Assembly: GCA_015222805.1 (NCBI GenBank)
Contig: JADFVZ010000114.1
Location: forward strand, 1 to 49,249
From: Pseudomonadota bacterium
Lineage (GTDB): Bacteria > Pseudomonadota > Gammaproteobacteria > Xanthomonadales > SZUA-36
Direction: 5' to 3'
Length of the DNA stretch: 49,249 nucleotides
In this document: positions 18,664-27,718 of the stretch, piece after piece
How the letters are laid out: the number at the start of each line of letters is the position of its first letter
How positions within the stretch are numbered: position 1 is the first letter of the stretch
Made by a program: the position numbers and the translations under genes
Notes under the pieces: generated by a model
Told to the model about the DNA's origin: nothing
Databases searched by the model: none
Seen by the model: only the letters and a program-made list of their open reading frames with translations

Positions 18664-20175
18664 ATGAAAAGAAATAATTTAGTAACAGCTGTGTTAGCTG
18701 GTATTGCCGGTGTTGCCGGTATTGCTGGTTCTGCACAAGCAATTAATGTAAATCCGGATGGTTTGGGCCAGGTTCTTATCTACCCTTACTACACAACTAA
18801 CAATGGTAATACCACTATTCTGTCTGTGGTTAACACAACAGAATGGGCTAAAGCCGTTAAAGTACGTTTCCTTGAGTCTTTAAACTCTCGCGAAGTACTC
18901 GATTTTAACCTCTATATGTCAGCTTATGACGTTTGGACTGCAGCAGTTATAGATAATGCTGGTACACCTACCATGGTTACCGCTGACTCATCCTGTACTG
19001 TTCCTTACTTCTATGGTAACGGCGGTGGATTTGGTGTTCAGCCTTTCCTTGATTTTGCCTACACTGGTACTAATAGTGACGGCGGTCCTACATCCATTAC
19101 CCGTGCTGCCGAAGGTCATTTCGAAATGCTTGAAATGGGTACACTGATTGGTGGTTCTGCAGCGGCAGCAACACACGTTCAGCTTGCTGGCCACGTGCCA
19201 AACACCCAGTTGCCTGCTTCATGTCAGACATTGGTTAACGCATGGACACCTAACAGTGTTAATCCTTACTGGTTGGTCGATCGTGGTCACGATATTACTG
19301 CCCCTTCAGGTGGTCTGTTCGGTGGTGCTGCGCTGATTGATGTTGATGAAGGTACTATGTACAGCTATAACGCCAGAGCATTAAATGCATTCTGGGGTGA
19401 AGGTGTGGATTACGTTCCAGATGCAACTCGTCATTCTAATCCTGGTTCTGAATTGCCTTCACTGAGAGAAGGTGGCAACAAGACTGCTAATATCTTCACT
19501 GACGCCGGTGTTGGTGTAAGCCTTACCTATGTCAACAGTGTTGAAGCTGTTTCTGCCTTGTTTATGCATAACAACGTGATGAATGAGTACAGTACTGAAC
19601 ATAGCCTTGCTGGTCGCTCTGAATGGGTACTGACCTTCCCGACTAAGCGTTTCTATGTTGATCCTGCTTTCTCAATCTCTACGCCTCCAGTACCACCGTT
19701 TACAGAAGCTATGGCTGCTGCCCTGGCCTGTGAAGATGTTACTTTGCGCTTCTGGGATCGTGAAGAAGGTGAACCTAAGCCGGGTGAAGGCGAAGTAATC
19801 GTATCGCCAAAACCACCACCAGGTGAGGATCCAATCTTTGAACTGTGTGCTGAAACGAATATTATTCGTTTTGAAGAAGCCGACTATACTCCTGCTCTTC
19901 TGCAGATCGCTGGTATAGACAATGGTTTCGGTTCACTGGTTACTCTTGAACTGCCAGCAGGTTACACTAATGGTTGGGCAAGAATCGACATGGTAACTAA
20001 TGTTGATAGTGCTGGTAACCCTCAGCCTGATCGTATGGATGCCAATGGTCTCCTGGGTCTGCCTGTAACTGGTTTCTGGTTAGAAGCATTCTCTAACTCA
20101 GGAGTTGGTGCTGGTGCATTCTACGGCGCACTGTATGACCATAGAGCTACACGTGCTCAGTACACACCAAACTAA
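18664..20175 (+). CDS. Secreted protein of unknown function, probably abundantly expressed
   Basis: ATG 18664 is used because AGGAGTG lies just upstream; a TTG at 18631 in the same frame lacks support. The product has 503 residues with a signal peptide (~1-25) rich in the repeat GIAGVAGIAG and a cut after AQA. The mature start INVNPDGLGQVLIYPYYTTNNGNTT leads into a beta-rich domain (~26-330). A Pro/Glu-rich linker (~363-388) follows, then a second beta domain. There are four cysteines (near SSCTV, ASCQT, LACED, ELCAE). Codon use is biased (GGT, CGT, GAA, GTT), as in highly expressed genes. I do not recognise the family. Its position after the secretion operon suggests a surface or exported product. 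Confidence 0.8.
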   Translation: MKRNNLVTAVLAGIAGVAGIAGSAQAINVNPDGLGQVLIYPYYTTNNGNTTILSVVNTTEWAKAVKVRFLESLNSREVLDFNLYMSAYDVWTAAVIDNAGTPTMVTADSSCTVPYFYGNGGGFGVQPFLDFAYTGTNSDGGPTSITRAAEGHFEMLEMGTLIGGSAAAATHVQLAGHVPNTQLPASCQTLVNAWTPNSVNPYWLVDRGHDITAPSGGLFGGAALIDVDEGTMYSYNARALNAFWGEGVDYVPDATRHSNPGSELPSLREGGNKTANIFTDAGVGVSLTYVNSVEAVSALFMHNNVMNEYSTEHSLAGRSEWVLTFPTKRFYVDPAFSISTPPVPPFTEAMAAALACEDVTLRFWDREEGEPKPGEGEVIVSPKPPPGEDPIFELCAETNIIRFEEADYTPALLQIAGIDNGFGSLVTLELPAGYTNGWARIDMVTNVDSAGNPQPDRMDANGLLGLPVTGFWLEAFSNSGVGAGAFYGALYDHRATRAQYTPN

Positions 20176-20225
20176 TAATTGATAAGGTGTTGTGCACATA
20201 GAGTAGAAATACTCGAAGAGTACAG

Positions 20226-20259
20226 AACAGGGGTTGCTTCGGCAGCCCCTGTTTTTTTT
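20226..20259 (+). terminator. Strong Rho-independent terminator
   Basis: A 12-bp stem (20226-20237 with 20242-20253, one U-G pair) around a TTCG loop, followed by eight Ts in total. It ends the transcript of the secreted protein gene. Confidence 0.92.
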
Positions 20260-20542
20260 ATCTTGCCGATCATGTAAATAGTTTAGATATATGCTGATCA
20301 ATTCAACTTCCTGGTCTAAAAAAATCTTTGGTCAAGGCCTGGAAAATTCATCTCAAATGGCAGATTCTTGTCCAACTGGTGCAATTACCTGCTCAAGTGG
20401 TAATAATTAACTCCGTCTTAACACCAGTAATAGCAGTTCTTTGATACAATTGGTTCCACTGTGGGTATCTATAAATATAAAAAATACATCTAATAATCCG
20501 CAGGTTTACACATTTTGCTTTTGGAGCTTGGAGAATAAAATT
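20260..20542. other. 283-bp intergenic leader of the Ig-repeat protein gene
   Basis: AT-rich, with no gene supported. A TTG-started extension of the next reading frame begins at 20441 but has no ribosome site. AT-rich -10-like stretches occur around 20470-20481 without a well-spaced -35. A GGAG ribosome site lies at 20530-20533, before the ATG at 20543. Confidence 0.5.
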
Positions 20543-22759
20543 ATGTTTAGATTAAAAAGTCTGTTGTTTACATTGTTACTAACGGCAAGTATTACCGTAT
20601 CTGCCGGTGATTTTCTCGTTAACAATGTTCGTCTTGGTGATTCATCGGTAATCACATCAATTACGGCAAATTATGAAAACCGTAAAATTAAAGTAGTAAC
20701 AAATGGGACTGCGCATTTCACGCGCCTTGACACTTCTGTTGATGAGCCAGGTTCGGTTCTGTTTCAACTTATTGTGGATGGTGAAATTATCGGTTCATCT
20801 GATTTGATTACCTGGTTTTTGATTAACCCCACAAACGATAACGTCAGGTTGCTTACAAACGGGAATCTCGAGATTGTAGTTGACCAGCCCGATCCTGAAA
20901 TAACAAAATTCACCGTAAGCAAGTCGGACATTACTTTGGGTGAAACTATAACTATAACCTGGGAATCTACAGGTGCTGATTATTGTGAAGCCAGCCAGGA
21001 TTTTGTTCCTAATGGTCAGTTAGCCGCTACCAGCGGTTCCAGGGAAATTGTTGAGAACACATTAGGGCCACGGGATTATGTGATTCGCTGTTTCTCTGAA
21101 GGTAACCAGGGGCTTAAATTAGATAGTAGTTTCGTATCGGCTTTCGTTTCTGAAGCTCCGCCAACAGTAAATGCTGCCATAAACAGCTTCACCGCCTCTT
21201 CTTCGACCATATCGGCGGGTGAGCCAATAACTTTATCCTGGTCTACTACCGGGATGGAAAGTTGTTCAGGTACAGTAGATTTTGATTTAGGCGCAAGCAC
21301 GACTAATATGCCAGCGAACAGCAGTAAAACCTTTACCGAAAATAATGAAGGTATCCGCAGCTATTATCTCGTGTGCAAAGATAGTACTGGAAAATCGTAC
21401 AATTCCAGTGTAGTCAATGTTCAGGTATCCACGGGTGGTGGTGGTGGGACAGCTCCTGCTATCCGTTTCTTCAGCAGTAGCAAGGCACAACCGCTGGTTA
21501 ATCAAAGTTTCACCCTTTCCTGGGATGCGATTAATGTAAATTCCTGTGTAGCCAGCGGAGACTGGTCTGGAAATAAGGAGACATCAGGATCGGTTTCACT
21601 CGCTTTTGGTACAACAGGAACAAAAACATTTAATTTAAGTTGTTCAGATGGTTCAGGTACCACAGTTACTGATAGTCTGAATGTTACGGTAATCCAGGAA
21701 ACCAGCGGGACGGCTGTTCAGATTACAAGCTTTACAGCAACACCTAACCCGGTAACAGTTGGCACTGATGTAACGCTTACCTGGACATCTTCTAATGCGG
21801 TTTCCTGTAGAGGTATGTCTCCCGGTGTATCCGGCTGGGTTGATATTCTGTCAACTAACGGCTCGAAAGCATTGCGTATTTCTGAGTCCGGCAGTTTAGT
21901 CTTCGTGCTTCGCTGTTATGAGCAAAATAATACCAGCACTTTCATCGAAGCCAGTGTTTCGGTTGCAACTACTGGATCAGCCTTACCTCCTGTGACGACT
22001 ACTTTAAGTGTCAACAGTCAAAGCAGCACGGTTATAACTGAAGGTGACGAGGTTACATTCTTCTGGTCATCTTCTAATGCCAGTAGCTGTGTAACTACAG
22101 GTGTAGCACCATTCTGGGCAGGCCAAAATCTGGCTACCTCCGGATCGTTGGTGTTTACCCCGCGTCACGATTCGATGGCAATGACATATGGAGTTGAATG
22201 TTCGAATTCAACCTCAATAAATACTGCATGGGTAAATGTCGAATCACAATTACCTGCACAGAACCTTGATGCGAGTTCCTGTGCTATACCATTCAATTTC
22301 ATGCAGAATGATGAATGGTCAAGTGTTTGGGGTGGAACATGGCCCGGCCCGATTTCTACACAGAAAACTATTGGCCTGAATCAGGGAAGGAATTTAGCGG
22401 TTCACTTTAATACAGGTGTGGTCGGCTCAGGTGTCGGTGTTGTCACATCTGCACCGACAATTGGTACTGCCGGCCTGCGCACGGCTACGCTTACCCAGTG
22501 CCCCGGTGATTTCACTTATGGCAGGGATGCAAATGGTGGGAAAAATACTGTGCCAGGAATGGACCCGGATTGTACCGAGACCTGGGGTGTAGCCTCCTTA
22601 CTTAGATTTGAGGTAAGTGATAACTATGTGCCGGGTAATGGCGTCTGTGAACTTGAGCCGACAACGGATTATTATTTAAATATTCGTTTTACCAGCGCCT
22701 GTACCAATGCTACATGCTGGGGATTAATGGATTATACGGATATTACTCCAGCACAATAG
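20543..22759 (+). CDS. Secreted multi-domain protein with five Ig-like repeats
   Basis: The product has 738 residues from ATG 20543, with signal peptide MFRLKSLLFTLLLTASITVSA. After an N-terminal beta domain (~24-110) come five repeats of about 85 residues starting near 116, 212, 304, 391 and 485. Each begins with a pattern such as ITKFTVSKSDITLGETITITW, and each has two cysteines, one after the W strand (e.g. DYCEAS, ESCSGT, NSCVAS) and one in a late strand (VIRCF, YLVCK, NLSCS, VLRCY, GVECS). A Gly-rich spacer follows repeat 2. The C-terminal domain (~571-738) has further cysteines and the motif WGGTWPGPISTQKTIGLNQGRNLAVHFNT. This looks like an adhesin or extracellular binding protein; the function is not known. 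Confidence 0.8.
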   Translation: MFRLKSLLFTLLLTASITVSAGDFLVNNVRLGDSSVITSITANYENRKIKVVTNGTAHFTRLDTSVDEPGSVLFQLIVDGEIIGSSDLITWFLINPTNDNVRLLTNGNLEIVVDQPDPEITKFTVSKSDITLGETITITWESTGADYCEASQDFVPNGQLAATSGSREIVENTLGPRDYVIRCFSEGNQGLKLDSSFVSAFVSEAPPTVNAAINSFTASSSTISAGEPITLSWSTTGMESCSGTVDFDLGASTTNMPANSSKTFTENNEGIRSYYLVCKDSTGKSYNSSVVNVQVSTGGGGGTAPAIRFFSSSKAQPLVNQSFTLSWDAINVNSCVASGDWSGNKETSGSVSLAFGTTGTKTFNLSCSDGSGTTVTDSLNVTVIQETSGTAVQITSFTATPNPVTVGTDVTLTWTSSNAVSCRGMSPGVSGWVDILSTNGSKALRISESGSLVFVLRCYEQNNTSTFIEASVSVATTGSALPPVTTTLSVNSQSSTVITEGDEVTFFWSSSNASSCVTTGVAPFWAGQNLATSGSLVFTPRHDSMAMTYGVECSNSTSINTAWVNVESQLPAQNLDASSCAIPFNFMQNDEWSSVWGGTWPGPISTQKTIGLNQGRNLAVHFNTGVVGSGVGVVTSAPTIGTAGLRTATLTQCPGDFTYGRDANGGKNTVPGMDPDCTETWGVASLLRFEVSDNYVPGNGVCELEPTTDYYLNIRFTSACTNATCWGLMDYTDITPAQ

Positions 22760-22785
22760 GTACACGTTGGTTTAGACTATTTAAC

Positions 22786-22818
22786 AATGCTCCGGCTTCT
22801 GTCGGAGCATTTTTTTTG
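22786..22818 (+). terminator. Rho-independent terminator after the Ig-repeat gene
   Basis: A 9-bp stem AATGCTCCG (22786-22794) pairs with CGGAGCATT (22803-22811), followed by a run of Ts. Confidence 0.9.
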
Positions 22819-22887
22819 AAACTGCAGACTAACTGGCTTTCCCCTCAGGATGGGGTCAAGCTTAGATATGATTCTAAAAGGTGATAA

Positions 22888-23844
22888 ATGAATTACTGGA
22901 CTTACATAATCCGACCTGGTTTTCTGTTACTGCTATTGCAGCCTCTAGCCTATGCCGGGCCGACCGATCCAATCATGCAGCAGGGTGACAGTGTAATAAC
23001 ACAGCAGCAGTTTGATGCACAAATGAGCAAAATACCACAACGTGACAGGGTGGCTTACCTGCTGGATGGTGAAAGAGCTAAAAAAACATTACAGCAATTG
23101 ATGATGTTTCAGCGGATAGCTGATGATGCGAAGAAAATGGGCTTTGAGACTGCCCCCAATGTGCAGTTAAGAATTCAACTGGCTGGGGTTAAAGAACTGG
23201 CAGAAGCCTACCTTAACCACAAGGAGGAGGAAAAACTTTTTGGAGCAGATTTTGAACTTATGGCAAAAGAATATTACCTGGTGCACAAGCAGGAATTTAA
23301 TAACCCCGGTTCAATCGACGTCGCCCATATCCTTATCGGAACTGCAAACCGAAGCGAAGCAGAGGCCCGCCTGTTGAGTAACCAGCTATATTCCAAACTG
23401 ATATCAGATCCGACTCAGTGGGAAAAATTTGTTGTGGAATATTCCGAAGATTCGGCCTCACGAGGAAATGGAGGGAAATATCTTGCGGTGTTGCGCGGTA
23501 AGATGGTGAAACCTTTTGAAGATGCAGCTTTTAATTTAAAAAATAGCGGTGACATTTCGGAGCCGGTATTGACTCAGTTTGGTTTCCATATAATTCGACT
23601 GGATGCTATTCATAAAACCGAGTACCTGCCGTTTGAATCGGTAAAAAATAAGCTAATATCCCAGCAACAACAGACCTACATTAAAAAAGCCCGTAACGAT
23701 TATATTTCATATATCAATTTAAGTGAGCCGGTAATAATCCCGGACTGTGCCCTCGATGAAATGGTTGACCGCTATTTTAAAGATGATAAACACAAAGCTG
23801 CCCTTGAAGCCTGTCTTCTGGATAAATCGTCCGAGGGTAAATAA
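22888..23844 (+). CDS. Periplasmic parvulin-type peptidyl-prolyl isomerase
   Basis: Foldase that isomerises prolyl bonds and chaperones exported proteins. It has 318 residues: a signal peptide (~1-23), a SurA-N-like helical domain (~30-130) and one parvulin domain (~143-247) with IDVAHILIGT, FVVEYSEDSASRGNGGKYLAVL, MVKPFEDAAFNL and QFGFHIIRLD. A C-terminal Cys pair (IIPDCALDE, ALEACLLD) follows. It resembles EpsD/PpiC-type isomerases that accompany exopolysaccharide or secretion loci. It sits between the two secreted-protein genes and the glycan export cluster, so clients could come from either. Confidence 0.88.
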   Translation: MNYWTYIIRPGFLLLLLQPLAYAGPTDPIMQQGDSVITQQQFDAQMSKIPQRDRVAYLLDGERAKKTLQQLMMFQRIADDAKKMGFETAPNVQLRIQLAGVKELAEAYLNHKEEEKLFGADFELMAKEYYLVHKQEFNNPGSIDVAHILIGTANRSEAEARLLSNQLYSKLISDPTQWEKFVVEYSEDSASRGNGGKYLAVLRGKMVKPFEDAAFNLKNSGDISEPVLTQFGFHIIRLDAIHKTEYLPFESVKNKLISQQQQTYIKKARNDYISYINLSEPVIIPDCALDEMVDRYFKDDKHKAALEACLLDKSSEGK

Positions 23845-23929
23845 CCTGGTCAAATTCAGGCAGGGGCTGTACACAGATTTGCACCGGTTGTTAAAATAAG
23901 AATTATTGTGTACGCGTATGTGAGAAATT

Positions 23930-23938
23930 TGCGATAAT
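23930..23938 (+). promoter_or_regulatory. Candidate extended -10 promoter for the glycan export cluster
   Basis: The sequence TGC-GATAAT (23930-23938) fits an extended -10 element 26 bp before the first gene of the cluster, in the 120-bp gap after the isomerase gene. Confidence 0.4.
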
Positions 23939-23964
23939 AATCAGCTGGTATATCGAGCTAATTT

Positions 23965-24738
23965 ATGCATAAAAATATCATACTGGTTAAGGAGTTGGTA
24001 AGGCGAGAAATCCGCAGCCGTTATCTTGATTCATTAAGTGGTCTGGCATGGCTGGTAATTCAACCGCTGATGCTATTATTGATTTATGGTTTCGTATTTG
24101 TCATCATTTTTAAGGCAAAGGTACCGGAAGCAGATACCACAGGTTTCCTGCCGTATCTTGCAGTTGCTTTCTGGCCCTGGACCGCATTCTCAGATGCTGT
24201 ACTCAGGAGTGTAAACTCGGTAACTACCAATTCCGGACTGATCGACAAGGTTTCAGTATCCTCGGAAGTGTTTCCTATCGCCATGATAACTGCAACGTTT
24301 ATCATGCACATGGTAGGTTACCTGGCCATACTGCTTGTTATTACACTTTTTGGAATACCTGTAAACTGGCTCGGGATTTTCCCGGCATTTGTAGTTTTAG
24401 GATTTCTTTTTATGCTGGCCCTTGCGCTTGGTTTACTGGTAAGCAGTCTGAATGTGTTTATTCGTGATCTGGAACATGTGGTGCCACCATTTATGATGTT
24501 GTGGTTTTTCGGCACACCTATTCTATATTCTATTTCCCTGATTCCACCTGAGTACCAGCACTGGATGCGCTTGAATCCAATGACCGGTATAGTCAACAGC
24601 TTGCGTGACTTTCTGCTCTGGGGGGAGTATTCAGTCAGTCCGGCCCTGTTACTGACAGGCCTGGCAATTATTTTGCTGTTGTTATTTTCCCTGTGGTTTT
24701 TTAGACGCCTGAGCCCACGTTTTGAGGACTTTTTCTGA
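23965..24738 (+). CDS. ABC-2 type polysaccharide export permease (Wzm-like)
   Basis: Membrane half of an ABC exporter that moves undecaprenyl-linked glycan across the inner membrane. It has 257 residues with six predicted membrane segments. The family N-terminus is VKELVRREIRSRYLDSLSGLAWLVIQPL, followed by the conserved helix LEHVVPPFMMLWFFGTPILYS and LNPMTGIVNSLRDFLLWG. The stop shares a base with the next gene, the matching ATPase. The exported glycan (O antigen, capsule or other) cannot be told from the sequence. Confidence 0.93.
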   Translation: MHKNIILVKELVRREIRSRYLDSLSGLAWLVIQPLMLLLIYGFVFVIIFKAKVPEADTTGFLPYLAVAFWPWTAFSDAVLRSVNSVTTNSGLIDKVSVSSEVFPIAMITATFIMHMVGYLAILLVITLFGIPVNWLGIFPAFVVLGFLFMLALALGLLVSSLNVFIRDLEHVVPPFMMLWFFGTPILYSISLIPPEYQHWMRLNPMTGIVNSLRDFLLWGEYSVSPALLLTGLAIILLLLFSLWFFRRLSPRFEDFF

Positions 24739-25916
24739 TGAAGTTACTGGCGGAATTGGATGGGGTGGGCAAAGTATTTCCACATACCAATCACAGCAGG
24801 GACAGGCTAAAAGCCCTCGGAAACCTGCTGCTAGGTCGGAGGATTAATAATGGATCCCGGGTCCTGGATAATATAAACTTGCAAGTTCGACCCGGGGAAT
24901 CACTAGCCATTATTGGTGCTAATGGTGCGGGTAAATCGACACTGTTAAAAATCCTTACTGGTGTTTTACGCCCAACTGAAGGTAGCGTTGCAGTCGATGC
25001 AACTGTTGCCGCATTGCTTGAACTGGGTGCAGGCTTCCAGGATGAATTTTCAGGTTTGGAAAATATCCGGCTGAAAGCCAGTCTGTTAGGTTTAACTCCA
25101 GCTGAACTTGCCGGGAAAATGGAAGAAATCCTGGCTTTTGCTGATATTGGTGAGTCAATACATGAACCGGTCAAGCACTATTCATCAGGGATGGTGGTGC
25201 GCCTGGGTTTTGCTGTAGTAACAGCAGTTAAACCCGAATTACTAATCACTGATGAAATACTGGCCGTGGGTGATGAATCCTTCCAGGCTAAATGTATTCG
25301 CTGGATTGAAGAGTACCTGGCAGATGGCGGTACCTTGCTGATGGTATCCCACTCTATGTATCAGGTCCAAAAACTTTGCAAACATGCACTCTGGATAGAG
25401 AATGGTTCAGTTCGTATGAGTGGGGATGTTTTCCGCGTAACCCAGGCATACCTTGCCTGGCATGAACAGAAATCAGCTAAAGAACTTCGCCTGTCCAGGA
25501 AATCAAATGGAAGCGGGCAATACTGGGTTAAATCTTTTCGGATTTTTCCAGACTCTGAAGATGAGGTTCCGCAATTTAAAATGGGAGATACATTGCGTGC
25601 TGAAGTTGAATTAAATCAACCTGACGAGCAGCTGCCAGTGATGCTTTTTGGTCTGGTACGTGCTGACGGAACCCCGGTTTACGGGGTTTCTTCCGACCAG
25701 GATGATACTTTGCCTGTACAGCTTTCCAATAATCTTTGCCGTTACCGAATTTGTTTTAAGGACCTGGCTTTATTGCCCGGTTCATATAGTCTACGTGCCC
25801 ACTCCATGGATCCACAGGGCTTGCGCCTATGCGACACACAGGAACTTCCCTTTATCATTTCCGGTGCCAGCCGGGAAATGGGTTTTGTTCGCCTGCCGCA
25901 TGTCTGGGAGGACTGA
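24738..25916 (+). CDS. ABC polysaccharide export ATPase with C-terminal glycan-binding domain (Wzt-like)
   Basis: Drives export through the Wzm-like permease. It has 392 residues: nucleotide-binding domain ~1-240 with Walker [13 protein letters not shown], signature YSSGMVVRLGFA, Walker B LLITDEILAVGDE and switch His in MVSHSM. A beta-sandwich follows (~255-390: QFKMGDTLRAEVELNQ, VMLFGLVRADGTPVYGVSSDQ), which matches Wzt C-terminal domains that recognise the capped non-reducing end of the glycan. That fits the methyltransferase encoded nearby. Confidence 0.93.
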   Translation: MKLLAELDGVGKVFPHTNHSRDRLKALGNLLLGRRINNGSRVLDNINLQVRPGESLAIIGANGAGKSTLLKILTGVLRPTEGSVAVDATVAALLELGAGFQDEFSGLENIRLKASLLGLTPAELAGKMEEILAFADIGESIHEPVKHYSSGMVVRLGFAVVTAVKPELLITDEILAVGDESFQAKCIRWIEEYLADGGTLLMVSHSMYQVQKLCKHALWIENGSVRMSGDVFRVTQAYLAWHEQKSAKELRLSRKSNGSGQYWVKSFRIFPDSEDEVPQFKMGDTLRAEVELNQPDEQLPVMLFGLVRADGTPVYGVSSDQDDTLPVQLSNNLCRYRICFKDLALLPGSYSLRAHSMDPQGLRLCDTQELPFIISGASREMGFVRLPHVWED

Positions 25917-25919
25917 TTG

Positions 25920-26750
25920 GTGAATCAATGGCCACTGGTCATCGTACCCGTCTATAACGCAGTTGCTGCAACAACGGCATGCCTAGATGCACTGGCCAGG
26001 AATTTACCGCCTGGCGCAAATGTTTTACTGATTAATGATGCCTCCACTGATGCCGCAATAAGTCCACTGCTGGAAATGTATAAGCAATCAAATAACTGGC
26101 TGCTAATAAATAACCCGGTAAACCTGGGTTTTGTAAAAACGGCTAATATCGGTTTGCGTAGCGCAGCTGCAGATGCAGTATTACTAAATTCTGATGCAGT
26201 AGTCACATCGGATTGGCTGCCACGCCTGCAAAGGGCAGCGGCTACTGATCCTGCGATCGCAACTGTCACGCCATGGACAAATAATGGAGAAATTGCCTCC
26301 CTTCCCGGGTTTTGCCAGGCGAACCCAGTACCTGCAGATCCAGAAGCAGTGGCCAGGGTGATTGCAGCTTCTGGACCTGCAGAATATCCGCAGCTGCCCA
26401 CCGCTGTGGGGTTCTGTATGTTGATTACAGCAAAAGCAATTCGGCAGCTGGGGTATTTTGATGATACTACTTTTGGTCTTGGCTATGGTGAGGAAAACGA
26501 CTATTCACGTCGTGCAGTAAATGCAGGGTTACGCAATGTACTGTGCGATAACGCTTATGTTTGCCATCTGGGTAATCAGTCATTTGGACCACGTGGATTA
26601 AGCCCGGGTGACGAAAGTATGCGGCGTTTATTAAACTGCCACCCCGACTACCTTGAAATCGTAGGCTCCTATATTAGCGAAGACCCGCTGGCTAAGCGAA
26701 GGGAAAAATTACTTGCAGCACTATCAGCCGAAGGCGTTGCACTTGACTAA
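25920..26750 (+). CDS. GT2-family glycosyltransferase
   Basis: Adds a sugar from a nucleotide-sugar donor, presumably to the exported glycan. It has about 277 residues with a GT-A fold: VIVPVYNAVAATTACLDAL, LLINDASTDAA, then a DxD-like position LLNSDAVV. The acceptor-side segment FDDTTFGLGYGEENDYSRRA corresponds to the GT2 'ED' catalytic region. Start: GGAGG lies 8 bases before GTG 25920 and only 5 before TTG 25917, so GTG is preferred. The last bases overlap nothing, and the next gene follows closely. Confidence 0.88.
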   Translation: MNQWPLVIVPVYNAVAATTACLDALARNLPPGANVLLINDASTDAAISPLLEMYKQSNNWLLINNPVNLGFVKTANIGLRSAAADAVLLNSDAVVTSDWLPRLQRAAATDPAIATVTPWTNNGEIASLPGFCQANPVPADPEAVARVIAASGPAEYPQLPTAVGFCMLITAKAIRQLGYFDDTTFGLGYGEENDYSRRAVNAGLRNVLCDNAYVCHLGNQSFGPRGLSPGDESMRRLLNCHPDYLEIVGSYISEDPLAKRREKLLAALSAEGVALD

Positions 26751-26758
26751 ATTCTGCA

Positions 26759-27712
26759 GTGGCAATAAGGGTATGGCAAACTGATCAAATGAAAATTGAG
26801 TCAAAAAACACACCAATGGAATTCACCGGCGAACGATTTACCCCGGAAATTCCGCGTGAAATCTGGTACGAACATTATCATCGTTACGCTCTGGCCAGCA
26901 CACTGGTCACAGGCCTTGATGTGCTTGATGCAGCCTGCGGGGAAGGTTATGGCAGTGCTGTCCTTGCTGCAAGTGCGAAGTCGGTTACAGCAGTAGATAT
27001 CTCCACTGAGGCTGTTCAACATGCCGAAAGGCGTTACAGTGAGGTGGAAAACCTGAATTTTTCCGTGGCGGATTGCAGCCGGCTTGAATTTGCAACGAAA
27101 AAGTTTGATGCTATCATCTCATTTGAAACCCTCGAGCATCTTGAGGCCCAGGAGGCTATGCTTGCGGGATTCAGGAATCTGCTCAAGCCTGGAGGCTTTT
27201 TGTTAATCTCATCACCCGATAAAGCAGAATATAGTGATGCTGAAAATTACGAAAATCCCTGGCATGTGAAAGAACTCTATCGGCAGGAATTACTGGAACT
27301 GCTGCATCAGCAATTTCCTGTTGTACGCCTGTGGGGTCAAAAGCTTGGTTTTCATTCTATAATTTGGGACCTGGCAACTCCAGGGTGCTATCAAAGCCAA
27401 TCTATGACATCTGCCAGCCTGGAAAATGCTGATATCCTGCAACTTAAGCCAACCTATTTCCTTGCACTTTGTGCGGCAACTGAAGAAGCCATTCCGCAGC
27501 TACCTGCGTTGAATTTATTTGCAGATGAAGAAGCATCGGTCTACCAGCATTACAATCATGAAATCCGTAAAAATATGGCAGCCGGTAAATTGTTGCAGCA
27601 ACGTGATCAACAGATAGATAAATTGCAGACCCGGGTGGAATCCCTTGAGGCAGAATGTAAGCAGTCGCGTGATCGCTCCCTTTTTTCTCGTTGGTTTAAA
27701 ACCCGTTTGTGA
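26759..27712 (+). CDS. SAM-dependent class I methyltransferase with C-terminal coiled coil
   Basis: Starts are ambiguous: GTG 26759, ATG 26789 and ATG 26816 (the common MEFTGERFTPE start of homologues) are all in frame and none has a clear ribosome site. The Rossmann domain shows motif I LDAACGEGYGSAVLA, acidic VTAVDIS, and ISFETLEHLE. The last ~45 residues (QQRDQQIDKLQTRVESLEAE, then a basic, Trp/Phe-containing end SLFSRWFKTRL) form a coiled coil with a membrane-binding-like tail. In ABC-type O-antigen systems a methyltransferase carrying a coiled coil caps the chain and sets its length. That role is inferred from this layout and from the Wzt-like C-terminal domain upstream. Confidence 0.85.
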   Translation: MAIRVWQTDQMKIESKNTPMEFTGERFTPEIPREIWYEHYHRYALASTLVTGLDVLDAACGEGYGSAVLAASAKSVTAVDISTEAVQHAERRYSEVENLNFSVADCSRLEFATKKFDAIISFETLEHLEAQEAMLAGFRNLLKPGGFLLISSPDKAEYSDAENYENPWHVKELYRQELLELLHQQFPVVRLWGQKLGFHSIIWDLATPGCYQSQSMTSASLENADILQLKPTYFLALCAATEEAIPQLPALNLFADEEASVYQHYNHEIRKNMAAGKLLQQRDQQIDKLQTRVESLEAECKQSRDRSLFSRWFKTRL

Positions 27713-27718
27713 ATTGCT

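Noticed and set aside
20441-20542. N-terminal extension of the Ig-repeat protein from TTG 20441
   Set aside because: It places 34 residues ahead of an otherwise complete signal peptide and has no ribosome site.
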